Source of the DNA: Linum tenue
Lineage: Eukaryota; Streptophyta; Magnoliopsida; Malpighiales; Linaceae
DNA length: 64,000 nucleotides
Direction of reading: 5' to 3'
Assembly (NCBI GenBank): GCA_946122785.1
Contig: CAMGYJ010000008.1
Location: 15,215,475-15,279,474, forward strand
Shown here: positions 48,164-59,412 of the stretch, piece after piece
Layout: each line of letters opens with the position of its first letter
Position numbering within the stretch: the first letter of the stretch is position 1
Notes under the pieces: model-generated
What the model was told of the DNA's origin: nothing
Seen by the model: the letters and a program-made list of their open reading frames with translations, nothing else
Databases searched by the model: none
Program-made: the position numbers and the translations under genes

Positions 48164-48440
48164 CACTACAAGAAATATTCCATTCGATGACCACAAAAAA
48201 TGGTCGCGAAAACAAGAAAAGTGGTCGTCGAATCATTTTGCGATCATATTTTTCGGTCGCTAGAGTGGTCGTATATACACCGTCATCTTAGGTTAATGCG
48301 ACCACTAAAAAGAATGGTAGCTAAAAATAATGCCATTGGCACCAGAATAGTGGTTGCCGAATGTAAACCATATTGCGATCATTGCCGTTTTGTTCACCTG
48401 AGAGCATGTTTCGGCGAACAATATAAATGGTCCAACGATA
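48164..48440. mobile_element. Solo left end of a CACTA element
   Basis: CACTACAAGAAATATTCC at 48164 is followed by dense GGTCG/CGACC subterminal motifs to about 48400. No matching right end was found in the window, so the element is truncated. A CT-rich tract (48480-48680) follows and is the hAT target. Confidence 0.7.
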
Positions 48441-48759
48441 AACACCCGCCCTTCACTATCTCCGGTGAGCTAGACTCACCTCCCGTCACCCGCCGGCCAC
48501 CGGCCCTCCCTCCCTCTCTTTCCCACCACTGCAGACCCTCCTCTCTCTCTACCAAACCACCCTCCCCTGCCCACCACGCCGCCCACTTTTCTTCCTCCTC
48601 TCTTGCCCACAATAACCTCCCTCCTCTCTTGCCCACTTTTCTTCCTCCTCCTCCTCCCTCTCTCTCTCTCTCTCTATCCCCTCAAATCAGGGGCGTAGCC
48701 AGGATTTCGCTTAAGGTGGGTCCGAAATGAAAATATATAAAAATAAACTTAATTAATGT

Positions 48760-51198
48760 TTACAATGATCCACGACGTGTTTTCATATCTTGGAAAGTTT
48801 GTAAAATACACTCATCATCCAACCTATCTAAGATATCACTCTCAACATATCCTACTAAAAAATCATTCAACCCTTCATCACTCATTCGACTTCGTAGTGT
48901 GTTCTTCACGTAGTTCATTGCCGAAAAAACTCTTTCAACACTAGCGGTGGCAACTGGTAACAACAACGCCAATTTCACAATTCGATACACTAGCGGAAAC
49001 GATCGAAACTTCTTTGCCACAACCATTTCCCTACAAAGCTCAGCAATTCCCTTCAACTTAGTGAACCTCGTATTCATCTTCACATCAAAGATATAACTAT
49101 CTAGCTGAGGATCAAGATGTAAGATATCATCAATCGAGAATTCATTAGGATAGAAGGTAGCAAGCTTCAACAACTTTTCCTTGTCAAAGTCAGCAAATGC
49201 ATCATCCGGATTTAGGCAAGCCACACAACATAGCAATTCAGTGTTCACCTCATCAAAACGACTGTTAAGCTCTTGTAACTGCATATCCACCACTGTATAG
49301 AATAACTCAACCTTGTAATGATGCAGATTGGTGATTTGTTGAGCATTTCTCCTTGGCCTTCCAGAAAGAATGTATAACTCATCCATGTTGGAAATGGGAA
49401 GATATTCCTTCTTGCAAAAAGAAATCACACTATCAAGAAGAGACTCCCATCCTTTATCTCTCAAATCTTGTAATCTAAGCTTTGCTCCACGAACAAGCTG
49501 CATGGCATTCACTATGTCTTGATCTTTCCTTTGCAATGATTTAGATAACTCATTAGTAATTGCTAACACTTTAATCATCATATGCAAAATGAATGCAAAA
49601 TCAAAACTTTGGATGCATATCAATGTGACAGATGCTTCACCCTTTGCTTCACCTTTTGCCTCCTTTTTGATGATATCCAAACAATCAATAACAGAAGAGT
49701 ATATCACAGGCAAGTTAAGAAGTGTGTCAAAATGAGATCCCCAACGAGTATCACAAGGCCTTTTAAGACCAACTTCTTGATTTAAACCCCGTCCAGTCTC
49801 AAGTTCACCACAACATAATGCCTCAACAACTTTAGCAGCTTGACTTTCTCGAATGTTGTCCATCCTCTTACACGATCCTCCTACCAAATTAATCAAGTTG
49901 GTAATAAGCGTGAAGAAGCCACTAACATCTCCATGTTGTTTAGCAACAGCAACAAGCGTTAACTGCAGTTGATGGGCAAAACAATGAATATAGTAAGCTG
50001 ATGAGTTTTCTGCCAAAACTAAAGCCTTGAGTCCATTGATTTCCCCACTCATGTTGCTAGCTCCATCATAACCTTGGCCCCTTATTCTTGACAAGCTCAA
50101 TCCACTTGTCACTAGAATTGATTCAATTTCCATTTTAAGTGTCAAGGCTTTAGTATCTGAAACATGAGCAATCCCAAGAAGTCTCTCCATTACATACCCT
50201 TCTTGGTTTACATAACGTAACACAACAGTCATCTGCTCTTTGATTGATGTATCACGAGCCTCATCCACCAAAATGGAAAACAGATCTTCTCCAATATCAC
50301 AAATTATTTCCTTAGTTATTTCAGATGCAATAGCATGAACAATGTCCTTTTGTATATCTGGGGAAGTCATTTGAAGATTTTTAGGTGAATTTTCCAACAC
50401 AACACTATGCACATCCACTCTACCAAAAGCATGGAACTTTAGAAGTTCAATGAAATTCCCTCTATTCTTCGAACTTTCTGATTCATCATGTCCACGAACT
50501 GCATGACCTTGGCGTACACAATGCCTGATGCAGTCAATTGAAGCTTGCAAACGAATTCTATAATCTTTCTTTACTTGGTCTGACTGTTTGCATAAAGCAA
50601 CTCTAATGCTTTGTGACTGTGTTAACAAGTCTTCACACTTTCTCACAGCCTTATTGTGCTCGCTATTAACAAAACCAACATGGTTATCAAGAGCTTCATC
50701 TCCTCTATTCCATGCTTTAAAACCAGTAGAAATGAAAGAAGCACCTCCACCTTTTCTACCATCATCACTTCGAAACAAGAAACAATGCAAGCAATATGCA
50801 GCATCTTTTGCAATGCTATACTCCAGCCAATGATATTTTTTATACCAAGAAGCTTTAAAGCTGCGAAGCCTTCCCCCGACATCTTTAGTTGGAAAATTAT
50901 GATTGGGTCGACAAGGACCTTTCTGAAGATAATATCTTCTAACCATATCTCGAACATTATGATGAAAGCATGATAATTGTTCTCTTAAGCCAGGATCAGC
51001 TTTCAATGATCTCACATCCAATTCACTTTCTTTAGACCCAAAGCAAGGTTTGGAATGATTTACCGGGAAAGATTGTTGTGGCAATATTGGTGGTGATGTT
51101 GAGCTAGAATCATGTGCAACCACTCTTGATCCGCCAACTTCATGCCCGTGAACATCTGAAGCTGTTGTCTTGGGCTTTTTGGGATAATATCTTTCCAT
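48760..51198 (-). CDS. hAT transposase, TTF zinc-finger type
   Basis: Single exon, 812 residues from the ATG at 51198. N-terminal low-complexity region with MERYYPKK; TTF-type zinc finger at about 105-185 (YHWLEY, AYCLHCFLF, H..H); DUF4371-like and hAT catalytic core with FSILVDEARDTS (first Asp) and GYDGASNMSG (second Asp); C-terminal hAT dimerisation domain near 730-800 (LLPVATASVERVFSAMNYVK). No frameshift or stop is seen. The protein cuts the element at its TIRs in the nucleus and makes 8-bp TSDs, consistent with CCTCAAAT here. It resembles plant transposon proteins annotated as zinc finger MYM-type protein 1-like. A region of about 0.9 kb upstream (51199-52131) holds the leader and right TIR. 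Confidence 0.93.
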   Translation of the reverse strand: MERYYPKKPKTTASDVHGHEVGGSRVVAHDSSSTSPPILPQQSFPVNHSKPCFGSKESELDVRSLKADPGLREQLSCFHHNVRDMVRRYYLQKGPCRPNHNFPTKDVGGRLRSFKASWYKKYHWLEYSIAKDAAYCLHCFLFRSDDGRKGGGASFISTGFKAWNRGDEALDNHVGFVNSEHNKAVRKCEDLLTQSQSIRVALCKQSDQVKKDYRIRLQASIDCIRHCVRQGHAVRGHDESESSKNRGNFIELLKFHAFGRVDVHSVVLENSPKNLQMTSPDIQKDIVHAIASEITKEIICDIGEDLFSILVDEARDTSIKEQMTVVLRYVNQEGYVMERLLGIAHVSDTKALTLKMEIESILVTSGLSLSRIRGQGYDGASNMSGEINGLKALVLAENSSAYYIHCFAHQLQLTLVAVAKQHGDVSGFFTLITNLINLVGGSCKRMDNIRESQAAKVVEALCCGELETGRGLNQEVGLKRPCDTRWGSHFDTLLNLPVIYSSVIDCLDIIKKEAKGEAKGEASVTLICIQSFDFAFILHMMIKVLAITNELSKSLQRKDQDIVNAMQLVRGAKLRLQDLRDKGWESLLDSVISFCKKEYLPISNMDELYILSGRPRRNAQQITNLHHYKVELFYTVVDMQLQELNSRFDEVNTELLCCVACLNPDDAFADFDKEKLLKLATFYPNEFSIDDILHLDPQLDSYIFDVKMNTRFTKLKGIAELCREMVVAKKFRSFPLVYRIVKLALLLPVATASVERVFSAMNYVKNTLRSRMSDEGLNDFLVGYVESDILDRLDDECILQTFQDMKTRRGSL

Positions 51199-51973
51199 AA
51201 TCAAAATCTACATAATAGAAAAGTAAGCAGAGAATTAAACCATTAATCAAGAATCTAATGAGAAAGAGTTTCAAGTTCAAATCCCTTTTCCAATGAATAA
51301 GCTAGTTCAATCTTTCTTGTTTTGGCTAACTGGCCATTATTCTGATTCACATTGCAATTATTCTATTGAATCCCTCCCACTTAGTTACTTTCACAATTCC
51401 CCTGTCAAAGGCCAATTATTATATTGAAGTCAAGCAAACAAACAAAGCATGAAGGAAAATTGTTAATTCTTTCTCATTTAAACAACCTGTAGAGATCCCA
51501 CGAAGAACCAATTATATTAGTTAACTAATGTAAAGTGGGATTGTTGGGTAGTGCCATGGAATTGTATATACCTGAGCTGTCTCTTGTCTTCTTCCTGTTG
51601 ACTCTTAGTGTTATAATAAAGCAAGTGGTTTGTGTGCCTGTGGAGAGAGAGAGATGCGAGACTCTGCTGTTGTTGGAACTTGGACGGAAGACTCTGCCTC
51701 CGCCCCTGGCTATCGCGGACCGCGGAGAGGATCAACGCGAGAAGATGATGATGAGTAGACCACCAGACATGGCCATCTGCAATAGGACGAAAGTCAAGAT
51801 GAATTGGTATGGTGGTTGAGGGTTTGCGGCAACGGAGCTTGTTGGGAAGGAGAAATCGAAAGTTTCTGAATTGGGGATTTGGAATAAACAAATACGAATA
51901 GGTTTTAATTGTTATTTGATTCTAAATTAGTTTAAATAGTATAAAAAGCCTCGTGGTTAATACAATTACTAAA

Positions 51974-52048
51974 ATCCTTCTAGTCAACTGGTAAGGTTTA
52001 CTAACTTCTCTTTCCCTCAGCTAGGTTCGATTCTCCCCTGCCGCACCA
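51974..52048 (+). other. tRNA-like remnant inside the hAT right end
   Basis: An A-box-like TAGTCAACTGGTAAGG and a B-box AGGTTCGATTC are spaced as in a tRNA, and the piece ends GCCGCACCA. It could be a tRNA-derived SINE fragment or coincidence. No full cloverleaf was established. Confidence 0.3.
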
Positions 52049-52340
52049 GCATTCTACTATATTTTAGTGTCCTTACCCATTCTCAAGGTGGGTCCCGGGA
52101 CCCAGGCTGCTGTGCTCTGCCTCCGCCCCTGCCTCAAATGCCAATAGAGACAATGCATGCATGCAGGGCTAACTCCAACGATGGTTTGGGGCATTGGTTC
52201 GGTAAATGTTTGGTTTTATTTTGGTATTTGTTAGTGTTTTAATGATTTGGTATTTGATAAATCTCTTCTACAAAAAACATTAAAACATAAATCTAGGTTT
52301 TTTAGTTTCGGCATTGGTTTGATTTTAATGTGGTATTAGT

Positions 52341-53608
52341 GGGTAATTAGCATAAAAGGTCACAAACCTATTCACTTTGTACGAAACGGTCACACATCTA
52401 AAATTTTGTACGTTTCAGTAACATACGTTTGAGAGAATAACGAAATGGTCGTTCCATCCATCTCCATCCAAAAAACCGTTAGTTTTGTCCCGTCAGCACG
52501 CCATATCACTTAAAATGTTAATAAAAAATTCAGTGACCAAACCCAATTGAACCGGACAACCCAACCAAAAACCCTAATGTTATACCACCCGAAATAATGG
52601 AGACTCTTTCCTTGAAAAAAAGATCTCGACGCCCCTCTGCCCGCGTCGCGGCCTGAACCGAAGTCCCCACGTCGATCGCTTCCCCGACTCTCCCACAGCA
52701 GCACCCATCAATCAATCAATCTTGGACCGGAATATGCTCTGGTGCAGGTCTTTGCTCAACGTACACTGCGCAAAGGGGAATTCATGTAAGCGCCTAAAAC
52801 AATCTCCATTTGGGCTCTACGCTTCCTTTTTTTTCTTTTCCAATTGACCACCGTGATGATACGTAACGCAACAAAAGAAATTACAGATCTCGTTCCGCTT
52901 GCGGGAAGGTCCTGGCCAATAGGACCTCGCCACCGGCGATCAGAAAATGGCAGTCGTCAAGTATGGAATGGTAGGATCGAAGAGAGCCTGGAATAATGTC
53001 GTCGCAATCATTGACACTGACACCGACGATTCTAAATCCGATGACTGCAGCTAGCGACCGTCATCCTGATGACGAGTGGGGATTCCTCGATGATTAGTTT
53101 CTGAACAGCACCGTTCGTCTGGTTCAGTGCGGCGACGCGAAGCGGCGGCCCCGTTCGCCTGTCAGAACGACGACGTGAGCAAGGGAAAGAGGGGAAGTTT
53201 GCTTCAGGGCGGCGACCCGACCAGGAAGCGAACTTCCGTTTGTTTCGGTCGGCGGCTCTACCGGAGAAATTATCGGTGACTGGAGATTTCTGAGGGCGCC
53301 ATTCTGGGGAGCGGAATCGCTCTATAAGGGCCGAGTGAAAAAAGTCTCCAAGATTTCGAGTGGTATAAAATTAGGGATTTTGATTGGGTTTTCCGGTTCA
53401 ATTGAATTTGGCCATTAAATTTTTTATTAATATTTTATGTGACATGGCATGGTGACTAGACGAAACTAACGGTTTTTTTAAATGAAGATGGACGGAATGA
53501 CCATTTCATTATTCTCTCAAACATATATAACTGAAACGTGCAAAATGAAAGGTTTGTGACCATTTCGTACTAAGTGAATAAGTTTGTGACCTTTCATGCT
53601 AATTACCC
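52341..53608. mobile_element. Non-autonomous long-TIR MULE (GGGTAATTAG family)
   Basis: TIRs of about 225 bp start GGGTAATTAGCAT and end ATGCTAATTACCC. TGGTATTAGT precedes (52331-52340) and follows (53609-53618), a perfect 10-bp TSD. The GC-rich interior (52620-53330) has gene-like stretches but no recognised protein. Flanks on both sides (52195-52340, 53609-53920) are GGTATTGGT-rich low-complexity DNA, that is, one sequence split by this insertion. Confidence 0.9.
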
Positions 53609-53618
53609 TGGTATTAGT

Positions 53619-54401
53619 TGATTTTTTATTTATTTGGTATTAATGCTTCAATTTTATTATGGTATTGGTTTGGTTTGAGTGTATTCGTATTGGTACTGGT
53701 GTATTGGCTTGAGTGTAATCGTATTGGTAGTGGTTGTCATATACGTTTTTCATAATGGTACTTATTGTCTAGGCTAGTATGGATTTTTCGTATTGGTATT
53801 GATCTTTCTTGGATTGGTATTGATTTTGTATAGGGTGGTATGGGTTTTTCGTATTGGTATTGATTTTACTTGGATTGGTATTGATTTTTACTAGGTAGTC
53901 GGAGAAAGTATAGATGGTTAAATCGATGAAGCACAAGGATCAAAGGAAGGCAAGAAAGCAAAATCAGATAGAGGGAGAGATATAGAGCAAATAGTTTAAT
54001 TTTTGTAAGAAATTATTTCTTCAATGTAATTAACATACATGTAAGTAGTTTTTTATATTCAATATCAATACATCCAAACAAAATATACCAATACTATAAT
54101 GTCAACACTACCAATAAAATATATGCACCACTACTAAAACAATAAGCATCAGAATACCATTCAGACTCTTAGTAGTCATCAGTTACCACCGTAACCCCTC
54201 CAGTGGGAGTAAAGTAAAGTAATTACATGATTTAATTATTTTCCCCTGGAGTCAACGTCATCTTCCCCTCACCGGCATTGTTGCTCACCAGCGTCATTGC
54301 ACACCGGCGCTCTTCCCGAGCCTTTTTTTTTTTTGCCGAAAGATGTTTTACAAGGGAAGGGAATTGAGAGAGAGAGTTTTCTGGTCAGTTTTTCCGGCAA
54401 C
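53619..54401. other. Low-complexity GTATTGGT tract and flank
   Basis: GGTATTGGTTTGG-like repeats to about 53920, then AT-rich DNA without a recognised feature. Confidence 0.6.
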
Positions 54402-54409
54402 CACTACAA

Positions 54410-54890
54410 GAAACTGCACTTTTTGCGACGAATTCTACAGCGACGATAGAAAATTCGTCGCAGAAAGTGTACAATTTGCAACGAATTTCACTTTTTCGTT
54501 GCAAATGGTGTGAAATCTTTTTGCGACGATAGTTTTTCGTCGCAGAATGTATGTACACTTTCTGCGACGGTAGCACGTCGTCGCAGAATGTTCGGGAGTT
54601 TCTGCGACGGTTATCTATCATTGCAGAATGTGCGTAGACTTTCTGCGACGATTGTCTGTCGTCGCAGAATGTATGTATTTTTTCTGCGGCGATAGCCATC
54701 GTCGCAGAATGTTCGAGAGCTTTCTGCGACGATGGCCCGTCGTCGCAGAATGTATGTAGACTTTCTGCGACGATTGTCTGTCGTCGCAGAATATATCTAG
54801 CTTTTTTGCGACGATAGCCCGTCGTCGCAGAATGTTTGGGAGCTTTCTGCAACGATGGCATGTCGTTGCAGAATATTCGAGACTTTATGA
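54410..54890. repeat. Subterminal TTTCTGCGACG inverted-motif array
   Basis: About a dozen copies of TTTCTGCGACGAT...CGTCGCAGAATGT recur every 30-60 bp in both orientations. A sparser, related set lies at 56660-56955. Such subterminal arrays are typical binding sites of CACTA transposases. Confidence 0.88.
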
Positions 54891-55059
54891 GAACTTTTTT
54901 TGTCATTAGGTAATGCTTGATGAAATTTTATATTGGACTTAATTATCTAACATAAGGCTTATATTTGGACTTAATTTTATATTTTATATTTGGAGCTACG
55001 AATTTTCCAAGATAATTGGAATTGGTAGATTTAAAGTGCTTTGATGAATTTTATGATTT

Positions 55060-55489
55060 GGGTAAATACTATTTTTTAGCTAAACATTTTCCCCATTCCA
55101 AATTAATATCCAAGCCTTTTGAAATCTTAATAATTAGCCAACCATTAAGTCTGCGTTAATAATTTCATTAAATGACGATGAGCTGACGAATATTGTGCTG
55201 ACCTGGATCTTAGGTGGCCAACTGAAGTGTAGGAAAGATGGCAGTGATGGACTGGTGGTGATGATTATCCGCATCTGCGCCACAAGTTTGGTTATTATTA
55301 TTTCTTTTATTGTTTTTATTTAAATGATAAGAAAAAATATGCTAATTAATGTGGATGCTGATGTGGATTGTTGGTTAACGGTGTTATTAACGGTTACATA
55401 TGAGTGGATAAAATTTTAGACAAGTATAAAAGGTTTGGCTACTATTTGTATTACCAAAGGTTTGGCTATTATTTTGAAATCATTTATCC
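55060..55489. mobile_element. Small foldback element, MULE-like
   Basis: Imperfect inverted ends: GGGTAAATACTATTTTTTAG against the reverse complement of ...AAATCATTTATCC. The direct repeat TGATTT flanks it on both sides (only 6 bp). Non-coding, nested in the CACTA. Confidence 0.45.
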
Positions 55490-55564
55490 TGATTTTCCTA
55501 TTAAGATTGACTAAGGATTAAATATAAGTGAACAATTATAGATGACACATGCTTTATTTGTAGT

Positions 55565-55630
55565 CGTATTGGTTCAAATGTTTGTTGTAAGTTTGTTGAC
55601 TTGTAAGCAATAGGTCGACAGTTCGAATCC
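55565..55630 (+). other. tRNA-like segment (possible SINE head)
   Basis: A B-box-like GACAGTTCGAATCC follows GTTGACTTGTAAGCAATAG, an arrangement like a degenerate tRNA or the head of a tRNA-derived SINE. No full cloverleaf was established. Confidence 0.3.
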
Positions 55631-55684
55631 ATAAGGAGTATTTTTTCGTAAAAGGGTTTGGAAGGGTATTTTAGTCAATACAGA

Positions 55685-56060
55685 GAGGGTTAGTATATAA
55701 AGAAAGAGTGGAGAGTGCTAGAAAACCCTAGCCGCCCCAACTCATTCTACTTCTTCTCTCTTTTTCCTCTCTCTCGTATTCTCTATTTCTCTCCCAAATC
55801 GACAACCCGACTGTGTTCCTCTCGGCGGCGGTGGAAGACAGATAGACAGTGGGAGAAATAATGAAAGGGGTCGTCGGTGCTTCGGTTGTCAATGGCGATG
55901 AGGGAAGATCGAAGAGTGCATGGGTTTTGGCATCTGACAGCGGCGAATCGGCTACTCTCGATCGGAAAAGCGATGATTCGGGTAAGATTTGGCCTGCATG
56001 TGTGTTTTTCTTGAGGGTTTCTGGCTCAAGAATGCGATTGTGACATTTTTATTCTGGGTT
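55685..56060 (+). other. Captured 5' gene end with promoter
   Basis: TATATAAAG near 55694 is followed by a CT-rich leader containing AACCCTAG, then an ATG at 55861 opening MKGVVGASVVNGDEG... to a donor-like GGGTAAGATTTG near 55980. The order TATA, leader, short first exon, donor suggests a host-gene fragment carried by the CACTA. The gene is not recognised. Confidence 0.4.
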
Positions 56061-57143
56061 TTGTTTTCAAAAGAGGGAATAAGAAATGGGGTTCGCCAAT
56101 GGCATCAGATGTTGAAGGCGGTGGATGAAGCTCGATGGATCTCAAATCTCCTCCAGCCGCGTTGAAGGAAACTAGATGGTTCAACGTCTCGCATCTGGCC
56201 GTGGTGAATCGGCTAGAACCGCCGGCCGATGAACCAGATCTGCTCTTCCGACGAGAAAAGCGAAAGAAAGAAACCAGATCTGCCTTTTTTTGGTAATTTA
56301 TTATATAAATGTGCAGTTATAATTGTCAGAATAAAATTGTTTTCCCAAAAAAGTTCCTTAGTTTTTTATTGTATTATGATTTTTGTTTTAATTATTTTGC
56401 TGGTTTGGCATTCGGACTTGCAGACCTGGATTTTGGATGAGGAATTGATAGTGTATTTTGGGCAAATCTGGAATTTTTTCTCTGATGAGGTGCAGATTTG
56501 ATGTTGATGAGGGAACCAGAAAATGAAACGAAAATTAAATTGTGACCTAAACTGAAATTAACCCGGATATAAAATGCGCCCTAAACTGAAATCAACCCTG
56601 ATAAAATGTGACCTATACTGAAATTAACCCAAAAATAAATTGTGAATAATTACAAAAAATGGCCATCTTTCTGCAACGAACTGTCCGTCGCAGAATACCC
56701 TTATTTTCTGCAACGGTGCAACGGGCGTCGCAAAATGATCATTGTGCGACGAAATGATCGTCGCTAAATCATTGCCCTTCAGCGACGAATTTGGTTTTTC
56801 TTGCAACGAACCGGTTTTTTCCGTCGCTGAACTTTCTGCAACGCTGTATAGGCGACGAAGGGTTTTTCGCTTTTGCGACGGAAGAATTCGTTGCAGAAGG
56901 CTTCTGCGATGAATTTTAGGCCTTTCTGCGACGAATTTTTCCATCGCAGAAAGCGAAGTTTCTTGTAGTGAACGGCGGAGTAGGCTTTCCGGCGATCAGA
57001 GACGGCGGAGGAGGATTCTCCATCGGCAGTGCTGCGTTGGTGATGTTTGTTAACCTATGTTGTAATGTTTATAAGTTCAATTTGTAATGTTTATATCCAT
57101 TCGGTTTGTATTGGTTATTATTTTTGTTTGTCATTTTTGTTTA

Positions 57144-58606
57144 GGCTAAATTACACGTTTGGTCACTCAAATTATAAAAATCTTTCACATTTACCACCCT
57201 AATTACTTTTCTTTCTTATTCGCCACTAACTTTACGAATCGTTTCACCGTTAGTCACCGGCCGTTCGACTCTGTTAACTTTGTCCTACGTGGCAGTCAAC
57301 TATGAAGTTTGACCGTTAACTAGATGACGTGGAAATTTAAAAAAAATAAAAAAATAAATTTATTTTTCCACCTCATCATTTCTAATTTACCATATTAATT
57401 ATTTAATAAAAATTAATAAATAACAAATAATAATATGATAAATAATTCATTTTTATTTATTTATCATGACCCTCACCACCACCATCACACTCCGCTACTC
57501 CTCTTCCTCCTCAACCTCCCCCGCCGCCGGCCACGACGACAACTCCACCATGTGCTCCTGAGCTTTCTCCATGTCGTGATTACTGTCTGGGTTTGTGCAA
57601 AGAGTCTTCACCTTCCTCAAACTAACCCCTGTTGACGAATGAACTCGACCTCTCCTGCTTGATTGCTTCGGCGACGGAGATATCAAAACACCAGCGGTCG
57701 GGCAGTTGATGGCTTCTAAATAATGTCACGATGTCCTGGATCAGCAGTCACCATCTTGCCTCGGGAGTTCTTCCAAATCGACGCCCTCACTTGCTGGGCA
57801 AGCTCCTGCGCAAAGACGACGCCATTCTTCAGTTTACCGATGTTATTTCTATTTTATTGCCGATTTGGAATAACTCCAACAGCCCTCAACAACCTCACCC
57901 GGCCGTCACTGCTGATCCAGATCCCGCCAAGCCTCCTGCCAAGTAAGTGGAAATACTGTCTCATTTACAGACATCAAGCTTATGATAAACTTGTTTGGCT
58001 CATAGAGATTATATATTCTGGGTTCATAAGTATCCTTTTCGTTTCGGTGTTAGACTCTGATGTTAGTTTGTTAGCTTTTGTCAGATATTAATTACTGTCA
58101 TCTTAAAATATGGAACCCAGGTTATTATGACATGTACTATATCATTAGGCTAACCACCTTTTATTTGGGCTAGCTTAGTGGTTGTTTGAGTACTTATTTT
58201 TACGTATTTACACAAAAATGTAGGGCACAGGTGGTGCGGTGGCCGCCAGTGCGATCAATCAGGAAGAACATGGCGCAGACGCCCAGTCGTCCGTCAAAAA
58301 TATAATAAAAATTAATTAATTATCATATTATTTTTGCCATTTATTAATTTTTATTAAATAATTAATATGATAAATTGGAAATGATGAGGTGGAAAAATAA
58401 ATTAATTTTTTTAATTTCCACGTCATCTAGTTAACGGTCAAACTTTATAGTTGACTGCCACGTAGGACAAAGTTAACGGAGTCTAACGGCCAGTGACTAA
58501 CGGTGAAACAATTCGTAAAGTTAGTGGCGAATAAGAAAAAAAAGTAATTAGGGTGGTAAATGTGAAAGATTTGTATAATTTGAGTGACCAAACGTGTAAT
58601 TTAGCC
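57144..58606. mobile_element. Second GGCTAAATT-family long-TIR MULE
   Basis: TIRs of about 200 bp match those of 6391-7958 closely. TTTTTGTTTA flanks it at 57134-57143 and 58607-58616, a perfect 10-bp TSD. The interior (57470-58310) differs completely from the first copy and contains GC-rich gene-like DNA, so the two share only their TIRs. This is the Pack-MULE pattern. Confidence 0.92.
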
Positions 58607-58616
58607 TTTTTGTTTA

Positions 58617-59340
58617 TTATATTTGTAATCTTTATATGACTATTTTGTATATATTGTAATTTGTAATGTATATTTGTCTAGTTTGTATACTTTTCTATTA
58701 TGATTTGTATACTTTGTGTTCATTGGTTTGTAATACAACTTTACCGATTTGTATTGTAAGTAGTGGTATTTTGTATGGTTAGTATGTTTTGTACAATTTG
58801 AAGGGGTTTTTTTTTGTAATGTTTGTAAGTTTGTTACTTTGTAATGTTTCTAGGTTTCTTTTGTAATGTTTGTAAGGTTTTTTATTTTTTTCAACCATGT
58901 TTGTCATTTTTGTAACTCATGTTTGTAATGTTTTTTATGTTTAAAGAACAACTTGGTTGACTTTTGGATGAAACTCCTCTATATAGAAATGGAGCCTCCA
59001 AAGTCAACTAGGGTGTTTTTCCATTTTGTATGATTTGTCGGTATACTTTGTCATTTTTGTCCACCATGTTTGTATGTCAAAAAAACAATCGGGTTGACTT
59101 TGGGACGAAACCCTCTATATAAGGGTGGAGCCTCCAAAGTCTACCCCGTTGTTTTCTTTCATTTTCTATGGTTTGTATTGTTTGTCAGTCTAGTTTGTAT
59201 GGTTTGTATAACTCATATGTTTTGTATTGTTTGTAAATATGTTTGTATGTTTTGTCGTTTTAGTTTGTAATGTTTGTATATTAGTATTGTTTGTACTGTT
59301 TGTAAGTCCGCTTTGTATACTTGGTAATTTTTCATAATAA
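58617..59340. repeat. TTTGTAATG-rich low-complexity tract with paired hairpins
   Basis: TTTGTAATGTTTGTA-like repeats continue from 57040-57143 on the other side of the MULE, so one tract was split. Within it, 58955-59008 and 59092-59145 are two related hairpin units: arms GTTGACTTTTGG/CCAAAGTCAAC around a CTCTATATA core. Confidence 0.75.
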
Positions 59341-59412
59341 TCAAAATACCTTTTTCACTAATTAAAAAGGCATTCCCATTTTTTTAACCGTTAGATTAAG
59401 GTATCCTCTTGT

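Larger units (their letters stand above)
48688..52131 (-). mobile_element. Complete hAT element with intact transposase
   Basis: Terminal CAGGGGCGTAGCCAGG (left) pairs with CAGGGGCGGAGGCAG (right, reverse complement). The flanks 48680-48687 and 52132-52139 are both CCTCAAAT, a perfect 8-bp TSD. The element is 3.44 kb with a single uninterrupted transposase on the minus strand, so it may be autonomous. Confidence 0.93.
54402..56970. mobile_element. 2.6-kb CACTA element with cargo
   Basis: Ends CACTACAAGAAACTGC and TTTCTTGTAGTG, TSD AAC (54399-54401 and 56971-56973). No transposase. Both ends carry dense TTTCTGCGACG/CGTCGCAGAA arrays. The interior holds a small foldback element, a tRNA-like piece and what looks like the 5' end of a captured gene with promoter. 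Confidence 0.9.
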
